In this document: positions 8,046 to 16,251 of the stretch, one piece after another
Position numbering within the stretch: the first letter of the stretch is position 1
How the letters are laid out: each line of letters begins with the position of its first letter
Origin: Luteibacter yeojuensis
GTDB taxonomy: Bacteria; Pseudomonadota; Gammaproteobacteria; Xanthomonadales; Rhodanobacteraceae
Assembly: GCF_000964085.1 (NCBI RefSeq)
Contig: NZ_JZRB01000062.1
Location: forward strand, 1 to 37,229
Direction: 5' to 3'
DNA length: 37,229 nucleotides
Position numbers and translations under genes: made by a program
Notes under the pieces: generated by a model
What the model was told of the DNA's origin: nothing
Database searches by the model: none
What the model saw: the letters and a program-made list of their open reading frames with translations, nothing else

Positions 8046-8639
8046 TTATTTGTGCCGGGAGGCGAGCTTCTGCGCCACTTGGTCGAAGCCGATGCCGCGG
8101 GCGCGGAGCGCCACTATCAAATGGAACACCAGGTCGGCGGCTTCGCCGATGAGTTCGTCGTCGCCTTGCGCCACCGCGGCCAGCGCGGTTTCCACGCCCT
8201 CCTCGCCCACCTTCTGCGCGATGCGGCGGATACCGCCATCAAACAGCTTCGTGGTGTAGCTGCCGTCGGGCCGCTCGGCATGGCGTGACGCCACCAGCGC
8301 GTCCAGATCCGCGAGGAACCCGAGCGACGGCGCCACGTCGTTGCCGAAGCAGCTGGTAGTGCCCGTGTGGCACGTGGGGCCCGCGGGTATCGCACGCACC
8401 AGCAGCGTATCCGCATCGCAATCGAGCCGGACATCGACGAGCGCGAGCGTATCGCCCGAGGTCTCGCCCTTGGTCCACAGGCGCTGCTTGCTGCGACTGA
8501 AGAACGTGACCAGGCCGCTCGCCTGCGTTTTCGCCAGCGCGGCCTCGTCCATGTAACCGAGCATCAACACCTCGCCGGTGCGGGCGTGCTGCACGATGGC
8601 GGGGACCAGGCCATCGCCTTTTGCGAAATCAGGGGTCAT
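8046..8639 (-). CDS. hisIE: bifunctional PRA-CH/PRA-PH
   Basis: Catalyses steps 2 and 3 of histidine synthesis: pyrophosphate removal from phosphoribosyl-ATP and opening of the AMP ring. The N-terminal HisI half shows [22 protein letters not shown] and the zinc-site [12 protein letters not shown]. The C-terminal HisE half shows [23 protein letters not shown] and the metal-binding [14 protein letters not shown]. The fused protein has 197 residues, close to E. coli HisIE (203). The start is the ATG at 8639, whose bases overlap the hisF stop (ATGA). It is the last gene of the his operon. Confidence 0.95.
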   Translation of the reverse strand: MTPDFAKGDGLVPAIVQHARTGEVLMLGYMDEAALAKTQASGLVTFFSRSKQRLWTKGETSGDTLALVDVRLDCDADTLLVRAIPAGPTCHTGTTSCFGNDVAPSLGFLADLDALVASRHAERPDGSYTTKLFDGGIRRIAQKVGEEGVETALAAVAQGDDELIGEAADLVFHLIVALRARGIGFDQVAQKLASRHK

Positions 8640-9406
8640 GCGCGTACCTCGATGCCCTGCGCGCGCAGCTCGCGTTTCAGGGTGGGGATGGCGATATCGC
8701 CGGAATGGAACACGCTGGCGGCCAGCGCGGCGTCGACATCCGCGTCGCGGAACACGTCGGCGAAGTGGGCGGGCTCGCCCGCGCCACCCGACGCCACCAG
8801 CGGCACGTGGCACACGGCGCGCGCCGCACGCAGCTGCTCGATGTCGTAGCCACGCCGCACGCCGTCGGTACCCATGCAGTTCAGCACGATCTCGCCCGCG
8901 CCCAGCCGCTGCACCTCCTCGATCCAGTCGAGCGTGCGCTTGCGCAGCGCCTGCGTGCGCGAGGGGTCGCCGGTGTACTGGCGCACGCGCCATTCACCGT
9001 CCTCGTCCCGCAGGCTGTCGACGCCCACGACCACGCACTGCACGCCGAACGCCCCGGCAATCTCACCCACCAGCGCAGGGCGTTCCAGCGCGGGTGAATT
9101 GATGGAAATCTTGTCCGCGCCCGCGTGCAGCACCTCGCGCGCATCGTCCACCGAACGGATGCCACCGGCGACGCAGAACGGGATGTCGATCTCGCGCGCC
9201 ACGCGCTCCACCCAGTCGCGATCGACGCGGCGCCCCTCGGGGCTGGCCGTGATGTCGTAGAACACCAGCTCGTCAGCACCTTCGTCGCGGTAACGCAGCG
9301 CCAGTTCCACGATCTCGCCCACCACCACGTGGTCGCGGAAGCGGACGCCCTTCACCACCTGGCCATCGCGGACGTCCAGGCACGGGATGATGCGCCGGCT
9401 CAGCAT
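8636..9406 (-). CDS. hisF: imidazole glycerol phosphate synthase, cyclase subunit
   Basis: A TIM-barrel enzyme that, with ammonia from HisH, converts PRFAR into imidazole glycerol phosphate and AICAR. At 256 residues it is of normal length. Catalytic Asp11 lies in [15 protein letters not shown] and the second catalytic Asp in [11 protein letters not shown]; the half-barrel phosphate loops are recognisable (FCVAGGIRS and VASGGAGEP). It overlaps hisA by 7 bases at its start and hisIE by 4 at its end. Confidence 0.96.
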   Translation of the reverse strand: MLSRRIIPCLDVRDGQVVKGVRFRDHVVVGEIVELALRYRDEGADELVFYDITASPEGRRVDRDWVERVAREIDIPFCVAGGIRSVDDAREVLHAGADKISINSPALERPALVGEIAGAFGVQCVVVGVDSLRDEDGEWRVRQYTGDPSRTQALRKRTLDWIEEVQRLGAGEIVLNCMGTDGVRRGYDIEQLRAARAVCHVPLVASGGAGEPAHFADVFRDADVDAALAASVFHSGDIAIPTLKRELRAQGIEVRA

Positions 9407-10152
9407 GAGGCATCCGCCTTCGCGGTGACAGCCAGCGCATCCGCCATGGTGAATTCCCCCTGCAGCAACGAGCGGCCGAGGATCACCCCGGCCACGCCCT
9501 GCAACGCCAGCCCGGCCACGTCATCGAGCGAGCGCACGCCACCCGAGGCCTGCACGTCGAGATTCGGCGAGGTGGCCGCCACGTAGCGGTACAACGCCGT
9601 GTTCGGGCCCGCCATGGTGCCGTCGCGGTCGATGTCCGTGCACAGCAGGTGCCGCGCGCCGGCGGCTTCGTAGAAGGGCAGCAACTCGCCCAGGGTGCGG
9701 TCCTCGTCCGCGGTCCAGCCCGCGCTGGGCAGGCGCCACTGGCCGTCGCGGAAGCGCGTGTCGAGCGCGAGCACGATGCGTTCGGCGCCGTAGCGGCCGA
9801 TCCAGGCGGCGACAGCGGCCGGCTCGCGGATGGCGATGCTGCCCACCACGACGCGGCTGACGCCCGCGTCGAGCAGCTTGCGTACGCCCGCTTCGTCGCG
9901 GATGCCGCCACCGGCCTGCACGGCCAGCCCGGCGGACGCCGCGATGGCCGTCAGCGTGGGCAGGTTCTCGAAGCGGCCGGAGCGCGCACCGTCGAGGTCC
10001 ACCACGTGCAACCAGGTGGCACCGTCGCTGGCGTAGCGGCGGGCGAGCGCCTCGGGCTCGAAGGCGAACGTGGTCTGCTGCTCGTAATCGCCCTGGAAAA
10101 GGCGCACGACCTTGCCGTCGCGGAGGTCGATGGCGGGGATAGGTAAGGTCAT
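9400..10152 (-). CDS. hisA: ProFAR isomerase
   Basis: A TIM-barrel isomerase converting ProFAR to PRFAR. The product has 250 residues, beginning [18 protein letters not shown] with the catalytic Asp in [18 protein letters not shown] and [12 protein letters not shown] are the two phosphate-binding loops, and [14 protein letters not shown] carries the second catalytic Asp. The ATG at 10152 overlaps the hisH stop (ATGA). The frame is open far upstream, but that part is antisense-like and lies inside hisH. Confidence 0.95.
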   Translation of the reverse strand: MTLPIPAIDLRDGKVVRLFQGDYEQQTTFAFEPEALARRYASDGATWLHVVDLDGARSGRFENLPTLTAIAASAGLAVQAGGGIRDEAGVRKLLDAGVSRVVVGSIAIREPAAVAAWIGRYGAERIVLALDTRFRDGQWRLPSAGWTADEDRTLGELLPFYEAAGARHLLCTDIDRDGTMAGPNTALYRYVAATSPNLDVQASGGVRSLDDVAGLALQGVAGVILGRSLLQGEFTMADALAVTAKADASC

Positions 10153-10739
10153 AGCGAAAGGAAGTTCCGGAGGAGCTGCGCGCCCACGCTGGCGGAGCGC
10201 TCGGGGTGGAATTGCATGCCCATGAAATTGCCCGCGCCCACGGCGGCGGAGAACGGCTGGCCGTGTTCGCTCGACACCAGGGTGTAGTCGCCCACGGGCA
10301 CGGCGTAGCTGTGCACGAAGTACGCGGTATCGCGCTCGCGCAGGCCCTCGGTCAGCGGGTGGCTGGCCGTGGCGCGCAGCGTGTTCCAGCCCATGTGCGG
10401 CACGCGCAGCCCCGGCGCACCCGGCATGCGCCGCACGGCGGCCGGCACCACGCCGAGGCATTCGGTGTCGTCTTCCTCCGAGCGCTCACACAGCAGCTGC
10501 ATGCCCAGGCACACCCCGAGCACGGGCTGGGTAAGGCCGCGCAACACCTCGACCAGCCCCGCGTCGCGCAGGCGCCGCATGCCCGGGCCCGCGGCGCCCA
10601 CGCCCGGCAGGATGACGTGGCTGGCGGCGCGGATACGCGCCGGGTCGGCGGTGAGCGCCGCGTCGGTGCCAAGGCGCTGCAACGCGTAGCGCACCGAGCC
10701 GATGTTGGTGCCGCCGGCGTCGACGAGGACCACGCGCAT
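10149..10739 (-). CDS. hisH: imidazole glycerol phosphate synthase, glutaminase subunit
   Basis: A class I glutamine amidotransferase supplying ammonia to HisF. It has 196 residues, the nucleophile Cys in GVCLGMQLL, and the His/Glu of the triad in MQFHPERS. The start [16 protein letters not shown] fits the family. Its ATG shares one base with the hisB stop codon. Confidence 0.95.
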   Translation of the reverse strand: MRVVLVDAGGTNIGSVRYALQRLGTDAALTADPARIRAASHVILPGVGAAGPGMRRLRDAGLVEVLRGLTQPVLGVCLGMQLLCERSEEDDTECLGVVPAAVRRMPGAPGLRVPHMGWNTLRATASHPLTEGLRERDTAYFVHSYAVPVGDYTLVSSEHGQPFSAAVGAGNFMGMQFHPERSASVGAQLLRNFLSL

Positions 10740-11803
10740 CACAGGCTGCCCTTGGTGCTGGGTAGCTCGGCGCCTTCGCGGCGGATGGCCTGGCGCAACG
10801 TGCGCGCCACCACCTTGAAGCAGCCCTCCACCATGTGGTGCGCGTTCTCGCCATGCACCGTGAGGTGCAGGTTGGCGCCCAGCGTCTCGCACAACGAACG
10901 GAAGAAGTGCGGCACCAGCTCCGTCGGCACGTCGCCCACGCGCTCGCGCGGAAACGTGCCTTCGAACACGAAGTAGGGGCGGCCGGAGAGATCGAGCTCC
11001 GCCCGCGCGGCGCTTTCGTCCATCGGCAGCGCGAAGCCGTAGCGGCCGATGCCACGCTTGTCGCCCAGCGCGGCGCGCAGCGCCTGGCCGAGCGCCAGCG
11101 CGCAATCCTCGATGGTGTGGTGTTCGTCGATGTGCGTATCGCCTTCGCAGGTGAGGCTGAGTGCGAAGCCACCGTGCTTGCCGATCTGCTCCAGCATGTG
11201 GTCGAAGAAGCCCAGGCCGGTGTGCACCTTGGGCTCCGCGACGCGGTCGAGGTCCACCTGCACGCGGATCGATGTTTCCTTCGTCTTGCGCACCACGTCG
11301 GCCACGCGCGGCGCGTCGAGCACCGCATGCGCCACCTCGGCCCACGTCGCGCCCTGCGCGCCCACGCGGAAACCGCGGACGCCCATGTTCGCGGCGAAGG
11401 TGATATCGGTCTCGCGATCGCCGACCATCGCCGACTGCGCGCGGCTCCAGCTATCGTCCGCCAGCCAGTGGCGCACCAGGCCGGTGCGCGGCTTGCGCGT
11501 ATCGGCGTTGTCGGCCGGGACGCTGCGGTCGATGAGTTGCTCACGGAACGTGATGCCCTGCGACGACAGGATCCGCACCAGCAGCTCATGCGGGCCATCG
11601 AAGCTGGCCTGCGGGAACGACGGCGTGCCCAGGCCGTCCTGGTTGCTCACCATCACCAGCTCATAGCCCGCCCCGACGAAACGCTGCAGCGCCGCGATGA
11701 CCCCCGGCAGCAGCGCCAGCTTGTCGTAGCTATCGATCTGCTGGTCGGCCGGCTCCTCGATGAGGCAACCGTCGCGGTCGACGAAGAGGATCTTGCGGCT
11801 CAT
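10739..11803 (-). CDS. hisB: bifunctional histidinol phosphatase / IGP dehydratase
   Basis: Two enzymes fused as in enterobacteria. The N-terminal HAD phosphatase has the DxD nucleophile pair in [11 protein letters not shown] (Asp9, Asp11), SNQDGLGTP and the MVGDRETD loop. The C-terminal imidazole glycerol phosphate dehydratase has the metal-binding motifs [15 protein letters not shown] and [14 protein letters not shown] plus a second pair near [11 protein letters not shown]. At 354 residues it matches E. coli HisB (355). The stop and start overlap hisH and hisC. It performs steps 6 and 8 of the pathway. Confidence 0.96.
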   Translation of the reverse strand: MSRKILFVDRDGCLIEEPADQQIDSYDKLALLPGVIAALQRFVGAGYELVMVSNQDGLGTPSFPQASFDGPHELLVRILSSQGITFREQLIDRSVPADNADTRKPRTGLVRHWLADDSWSRAQSAMVGDRETDITFAANMGVRGFRVGAQGATWAEVAHAVLDAPRVADVVRKTKETSIRVQVDLDRVAEPKVHTGLGFFDHMLEQIGKHGGFALSLTCEGDTHIDEHHTIEDCALALGQALRAALGDKRGIGRYGFALPMDESAARAELDLSGRPYFVFEGTFPRERVGDVPTELVPHFFRSLCETLGANLHLTVHGENAHHMVEGCFKVVARTLRQAIRREGAELPSTKGSL

Positions 11804-12864
11804 GCGCTGGCTCCCGCGCGCAGCACGGCCAGCACGCGATCGTTCTCGTTGCCGGTGCCGATGGTGATGCGCAGCGCATCGCCCAGGCCCGGGTATTTCG
11901 TGATGTCGCGCACCACCACGCCGGCCGACAGCAGGCGCTGGTAGGCGCCCGCCGGGTCGGCGAAACGCACCGCGAGGAAGTTGGCGTGCGAGGGCAGCAC
12001 CTCGCGCACGCCCGGCACGGTGGCCAGCGCCGCGGCCATGCGGGCACGCTCATTCAGTACCTCGTGCACGTGGTGGCGCTGCACGCGGCGGCCCTCGTAA
12101 CCCAGCGCCGCCAGCGCCGCGTCGACGCACGGCGACGGCAGCGGGTACGGCGGGATGATCCGGCGCAGCAGGCCGATGACCTCGGCACGCGCCACCAGCG
12201 TCCCCACGCGCGCGCCCGCCAGCGACCACGCCTTGGAAAGCGTGCGCAGCACGGCCACGTTCTCGTGGGCATCGATGAGCTGGGTGGCGCTTGGCGTGCC
12301 GGCGAACTCCGCGTAGGCCTCGTCCACGACGAGCAGCGCCCTGCCCGCCAGCGCCGTCGCGATGCGCTCGATCGTGCCGAGCCCCACCAGGTTGCCCGTG
12401 GGGTTGTTCGGCGAGCAGAGGTAGACGAGTTTCGTGGACGGGCCTGCCGCGGCAACCAGCGTGTCCGCATCGAGCGAGCCATCGGCCGCCAGCGGTGCTT
12501 CGACCACGGCGGCGCCCTGGATACGGGCGCATACCGCGTACATGCCAAAGGTGGGCGGCGAGATGACGATGCCGTCCTGGCCCGCGCGGCAGAACGCGCG
12601 CGTCAGCAAGTCGATGGCCTCGTCGCTGCCGCGCGTGACCAGCACGCGGTCGGGCGTGCTGCCATACAGTTCGGCCAGCGTCTCGACCAGCGCGCGCGGC
12701 TGCGGATCGGGGTAACGGTTGAGGCCGTCGCCGCCGGGGAAGCTCGGCGGCCGCGCGGATTCGTTCGCGTTCAACAGCACGGTGCCCCCGGAGGCCTCCA
12801 TGCGCGCGCTGGAATACGCCTGCATCTCGCGGATATCGGGGCGGGCAAGATCGAGCACGCTCAT
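11800..12864 (-). CDS. hisC: histidinol-phosphate aminotransferase
   Basis: A PLP-dependent fold-type I aminotransferase for step 7. It has 354 residues, with [13 protein letters not shown] near the start, [11 protein letters not shown], the VVDEAYAEF aspartate and the PLP lysine in [15 protein letters not shown]. The ATG at 12864 was chosen because it overlaps the hisD stop (ATGA) and starts the protein in register with HisC; upstream open frame is inside hisD. Confidence 0.95.
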   Translation of the reverse strand: MSVLDLARPDIREMQAYSSARMEASGGTVLLNANESARPPSFPGGDGLNRYPDPQPRALVETLAELYGSTPDRVLVTRGSDEAIDLLTRAFCRAGQDGIVISPPTFGMYAVCARIQGAAVVEAPLAADGSLDADTLVAAAGPSTKLVYLCSPNNPTGNLVGLGTIERIATALAGRALLVVDEAYAEFAGTPSATQLIDAHENVAVLRTLSKAWSLAGARVGTLVARAEVIGLLRRIIPPYPLPSPCVDAALAALGYEGRRVQRHHVHEVLNERARMAAALATVPGVREVLPSHANFLAVRFADPAGAYQRLLSAGVVVRDITKYPGLGDALRITIGTGNENDRVLAVLRAGASA

Positions 12865-14168
12865 GCCGTCGCACCCATGATCTCGAGGCGTAACGTCACC
12901 GCGCGGCGGTGCGCGTCGAGCTGTTCGGCTTCGGCCAGGGTCGCCGCGCACGGGCCGATGGCACGCAGGCCCTCGGCGCTGGCCTCCTGCACCGTCACCT
13001 GCTTCTGGAAGCTTGCCACCGAGACGCCGCTGTAGCTGCGCGCATAGCCATACGTGGGCAGCACGTGGTTGCTGCCGCTGCAGTAGTCGCCAAGCGATTC
13101 GGGGGTCCATTCGCCGAGGAACACCGAGCCAGCGGAGTCCACGCCATCGAGCAGCGCGCGCGGGTCGGTGGTCTGGATGATGAGGTGCTCGGGCGCGTAG
13201 CGGTTGCTGACGTCCAGCGCCTCGTCGAGGTCGTGCACCAGCACGAGGCGGCTTTCCTCGAGCGCACGCGCGGCGATGTCGGCGCGCGGCAGCGCGCGGC
13301 GCTGCGACTCCACCTCGTGCTCCACCCGCGCCAGCAGCCCGGCCGACGGGCTAACCAGCAACACCTGCGAATCCGGGCCATGCTCGGCCTGCGACAGCAG
13401 GTCGGCGGCGATGAAGCGTGGGTCGGCCTCGGCATCGGCGATGACGAGCACCTCCGACGGGCCGGCGGGCATGTCGATGGCCGCGCCTTCCGGGTCGCCC
13501 GAGACCTGCAGCTTCGCTTCCGTCACCCATGCGTTGCCCGGGCCGAACAGCTTGTCGCAGCGGGGTACCGTGGCCGTGCCGTAGGCCATCGCGGCGATGG
13601 CCTGCGCGCCGCCCAGCTTGAACACCTGGTGCACGCCCGTCGCCCTGGCGGCGAACAGCACCGCATCGTCGCAGCGGCCATGGGCCTGCACCGGCGTGCA
13701 CAGCACCACCTCGCGGCACCCGGCGATGCCCGCGGGCACGCCGAGCATCAGCGCGGTGGAGGGCAGCGGCGCACCGCCCGCGGGTACGTAGAGGCCCACG
13801 CGGCGGATGGGCCGCAGCACGCGTTCCACGCGCACGCCCGGGGCCGTGTCGACGGCGACCGGCGTGGGCGCCGCGGCGCGGTGGAAGCGCTCGATGCGCC
13901 CGGCGGCCTCGCGGATTGCGGCCTTCAGCGCCGGCGCCAGCCGGGCCTCGGCTTCGGCGAATTCCTCGTCGGTGACGGCGAGCGCATCGAGCGTGGCGCC
14001 GTCGTAACGCGCCGTGAGGTCGCGCAACGCTTCGTCGCCCAGCGTGCGCACGTCGGCGATGATGGCCTCGACGCCACTGCGCAGCTCCGCGGAGCGCGAT
14101 TGCGCCGGGCGGGCCAGCGCCTCGCGGCGGCCTTCGTCGTCAAGGGCATTCCAGTCGATGCGCTTCAT
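12861..14168 (-). CDS. hisD: histidinol dehydrogenase
   Basis: A zinc enzyme that oxidises L-histidinol to L-histidine in two NAD-dependent steps, the last of the pathway. It has 435 residues (E. coli 434). Recognisable features are [40 protein letters not shown], zinc ligands in [11 protein letters not shown] and the catalytic Glu-His in YAPEHLII. The start at 14168 overlaps the hisG stop. Confidence 0.96.
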   Translation of the reverse strand: MKRIDWNALDDEGRREALARPAQSRSAELRSGVEAIIADVRTLGDEALRDLTARYDGATLDALAVTDEEFAEAEARLAPALKAAIREAAGRIERFHRAAAPTPVAVDTAPGVRVERVLRPIRRVGLYVPAGGAPLPSTALMLGVPAGIAGCREVVLCTPVQAHGRCDDAVLFAARATGVHQVFKLGGAQAIAAMAYGTATVPRCDKLFGPGNAWVTEAKLQVSGDPEGAAIDMPAGPSEVLVIADAEADPRFIAADLLSQAEHGPDSQVLLVSPSAGLLARVEHEVESQRRALPRADIAARALEESRLVLVHDLDEALDVSNRYAPEHLIIQTTDPRALLDGVDSAGSVFLGEWTPESLGDYCSGSNHVLPTYGYARSYSGVSVASFQKQVTVQEASAEGLRAIGPCAATLAEAEQLDAHRRAVTLRLEIMGATA

Positions 14169-15058
14169 GCCAGCATCTTCTCCACCGGCAGCACCAGCAT
14201 GTCGCGGGCACCGGCGCGTTTCATGTCTTCCAGCTGCCGCCAGCTCACGCTGCCGGCGCACAGGGCCTGCAGCACCACCTGGTCGGGGGCGCCGTCGACG
14301 GCCGTGAGGGTCGGGATGGGCAGGCCCGGCAGCAGCCGGGTGATCTCGGCCAGCGCATCGCGCGGCGCCTGCATCAGGATCAGGCGCGAATCACGCACCT
14401 GGATCACACCATCGAGGCGGCGCAACAGCAGCTCGGCGATCTCGCCGCGCTCGTCGCTGGGCAACACGCGGTGGCCGGCGAGCACGGCTTCGCTCTCCAC
14501 CACCACCGCGGCTTCGCGCAGCTGGTTGGCGACGAGGGTGGCGCCACTGGAGACCAGGTCGCAGATGGCATCGGCCGTGCCGAGGCGCGGCGCGATTTCC
14601 ACTGAGCCGGCGAGGAACACAACCTTCGCGTCCACGTTATTCACCCGCAGCCACTCGCCGAGCAGGCCAGGGTACGAAGTGGCGATGGCGCGGCCCTGCA
14701 GCTGCGCGGGGCCATCGTAGGCCTCGTCCTGCGGCACGGCGATGGACAGCCGGCAGCTGCCGAAGCCGAGGGGGCGCAACTCGTCCAGGCCCGCGCCCGC
14801 CTCGGGGTTGGCGAACTGGAACTCGTTGAGCACGTTGCGGCCGACGATGCCCAGGTCGCAGACGCCCTCGGCGATGAGGCCGGGGATATCGTCGTCGCGG
14901 ACCAGCAGCAGGTCGACGGGCTCGCCCTCGCCGAAGCAGAACAGCTTGTCGCGGCTCTGGCGGAACTTGAGGCCACAGCGGGCCAGCAGTTCCTGCGCCG
15001 GCTCGGTCAGGCGGCCGGATTTCTGCATGGCGATGCGCAGGCGGTCACGCGGCTTCAT
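14165..15058 (-). CDS. hisG: ATP phosphoribosyltransferase, long form
   Basis: The committed step: ATP plus PRPP gives phosphoribosyl-ATP. At 297 residues this is the long, hexameric form with a C-terminal regulatory domain for histidine feedback, so no HisZ is required. Seen: [43 protein letters not shown] and the PRPP loop [19 protein letters not shown] written here in part ([10 protein letters not shown]). It overlaps the regulator gene upstream by 4 bases. Confidence 0.95.
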   Translation of the reverse strand: MKPRDRLRIAMQKSGRLTEPAQELLARCGLKFRQSRDKLFCFGEGEPVDLLLVRDDDIPGLIAEGVCDLGIVGRNVLNEFQFANPEAGAGLDELRPLGFGSCRLSIAVPQDEAYDGPAQLQGRAIATSYPGLLGEWLRVNNVDAKVVFLAGSVEIAPRLGTADAICDLVSSGATLVANQLREAAVVVESEAVLAGHRVLPSDERGEIAELLLRRLDGVIQVRDSRLILMQAPRDALAEITRLLPGLPIPTLTAVDGAPDQVVLQALCAGSVSWRQLEDMKRAGARDMLVLPVEKMLA

Positions 15059-15372
15059 GCGGTGGTTCCCTGGTTGCGGCGGGCGGCGGCGGCCATGTAG
15101 CCCCCTGCCCCCTGGTTGAGGTAGCGGGCGACGCGCCCGATGGTGGTGATGCTCACGGCCGTGCGCTCGTGGATCTCGCGGTATGAGCGCCCCTCCAGCA
15201 GGAAGGGCACCACGCGCCAGCGGTCCACCATGACCTCGATCTCGGCCGGGGTGCACAGGTCGTGGAGGAAGGCCCGCATCTCATCCACCGTCGAGAGGCC
15301 CAGCAGGGCCTCGCAGAGGCTGGTTTCCGCCGAATCGGCGGGGGTTTCCGGGTCCAGGGAGCGTCGCTTCAT
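15055..15372 (-). CDS. TrpR/YerC-family regulator heading the his operon
   Basis: A 105-residue all-helical protein of the TrpR-like YerC/YecD family. LLGLSTVDEMRAFLHDLCTP is the family N-terminal region, followed by a helix-turn-helix, with LLEGRSYREIHERTAVSITTIGR split around the turn and the recognition helix SITTIGRVARYL. As the first gene of the operon, with a TrpR-like palindrome immediately upstream, it is best read as a histidine-responsive autoregulating repressor; TrpR-family his regulators (HisR/YerC) have been proposed in other bacteria. The ligand is inferred. No Shine-Dalgarno sequence precedes the ATG, so translation may start from a very short leader. Confidence 0.85.
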   Translation of the reverse strand: MKRRSLDPETPADSAETSLCEALLGLSTVDEMRAFLHDLCTPAEIEVMVDRWRVVPFLLEGRSYREIHERTAVSITTIGRVARYLNQGAGGYMAAAARRNQGTTA

Positions 15373-15375
15373 AAT

Positions 15376-15393
15376 GTACTAACGCGTTAATAC
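15376..15393. promoter_or_regulatory. TrpR-type operator palindrome of the his operon
   Basis: GTACTAACG/CGTTAATAC is an 18-base palindrome with 16 of 18 positions symmetric. Its GTACTA half resembles the trp operator half-site. It starts 3 bases before the regulator ATG (minus strand) and covers the predicted transcription start, where a bound repressor would block initiation. Confidence 0.7.
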
Positions 15394-15401
15394 GATACCC
15401 C

Positions 15402-15430
15402 ATCGTAAGGGAAAGACTACTTTCTGGCAA
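15402..15430 (-). promoter_or_regulatory. his operon promoter
   Basis: On the minus strand TTGCCA (15425-15430), a 17-base spacer and TACGAT (15402-15407) form a good sigma70-type promoter. The predicted start falls near 15393-15396, giving a leader of only about 20-25 bases. There is therefore no room for an enterobacterial-type His leader peptide and attenuator. Confidence 0.65.
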
Positions 15431-15537
15431 GAAATTCGAGAAAACGCCGACGCGAAATTGCGCTTTTCTTCCATATACCGCAGGCGAAACGGTCGCCAAG
15501 ATGGACAGCACCCCCTCCCAAGGAATGAGCCGTACGC

Positions 15538-16251
15538 ATGTCGTGCACTGTCGTTATCGCCGATGACCAACCCGTCGTGGTGGCCGGCGTGGAAGCTGTC
15601 CTGAAGAAACACCGTTACGACGTGGTCGCCTGCGTCAACGACACCGATACCTTCGTCCAGGTCATGGACGATATCGACGTCGAGGTCGTGGTCATCGACC
15701 CCAGCCTGCCCGAGGGCAAGCACCCCGATGGCGTGGCGCTACTGCGCCGCGTCCGCAGCACGCGCCCCGACGTGGGCATCGTGGTCATGGCGCCCCTGGG
15801 CGACCTGGCCATCCTCCGCGCCGGGCAGGACCTGGGCGTGGCCGGCCTGTTCGACAAGCGTTGCAGCCTGCGCGACATGCCCCTGGCGGTGCATGCGGCG
15901 TCGATCGGCCGCAACTACACCAGCCCGTCCATCCGGCGGGCGTTCCACGACGTGGATACGGGCAACGGGTTCGGCGCCGGCCCCAATCGCCTGTCGCCGC
16001 GCGAGCTCGAAGTCATCCGCGCCTATGCGCAGGGGCTCTCGCTGGTGGAGGTGGGCAAGCTGATGGGCCGCAGCGTCAAGACCATCAGCCGGCAGAAACG
16101 CGCGGCGATGACCAAGCTTGGCCTGGTCAACGATGCGCAGTTCTACCAGTACCTGGCCAGCGTGCGTTCGGGGCTGGTCGACATGCATGCGCTGGGCGCG
16201 GCCGACGCCAGCGCCCAGCCCCCGCCCCGGGGCAGGCCTGCGAAGGCCTAG
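15538..16251 (+). CDS. RcsB-like response regulator (NarL/FixJ class)
   Basis: A receiver domain (about 1-125) joined to a LuxR-type HTH (about 150-205), 237 residues. The acidic pocket Asp9-Asp10 and phospho-acceptor Asp54 (VVVIDPSLP) are present, as is Lys107. The usual Thr/Ser of strand 4 is Ala85 (IVVMAPLGD). The spacing around DPSLPEGKHPDGVALL and the recognition helix GRSVKTISRQKRAAMTKLGL are strikingly like enterobacterial RcsB. No sensor kinase is adjacent. The gene has AAGGA 13 bases before the ATG, and its TAG stop overlaps the convergent ammonia-lyase stop. The regulon cannot be inferred from sequence. Confidence 0.85.
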   Translation: MSCTVVIADDQPVVVAGVEAVLKKHRYDVVACVNDTDTFVQVMDDIDVEVVVIDPSLPEGKHPDGVALLRRVRSTRPDVGIVVMAPLGDLAILRAGQDLGVAGLFDKRCSLRDMPLAVHAASIGRNYTSPSIRRAFHDVDTGNGFGAGPNRLSPRELEVIRAYAQGLSLVEVGKLMGRSVKTISRQKRAAMTKLGLVNDAQFYQYLASVRSGLVDMHALGAADASAQPPPRGRPAKA

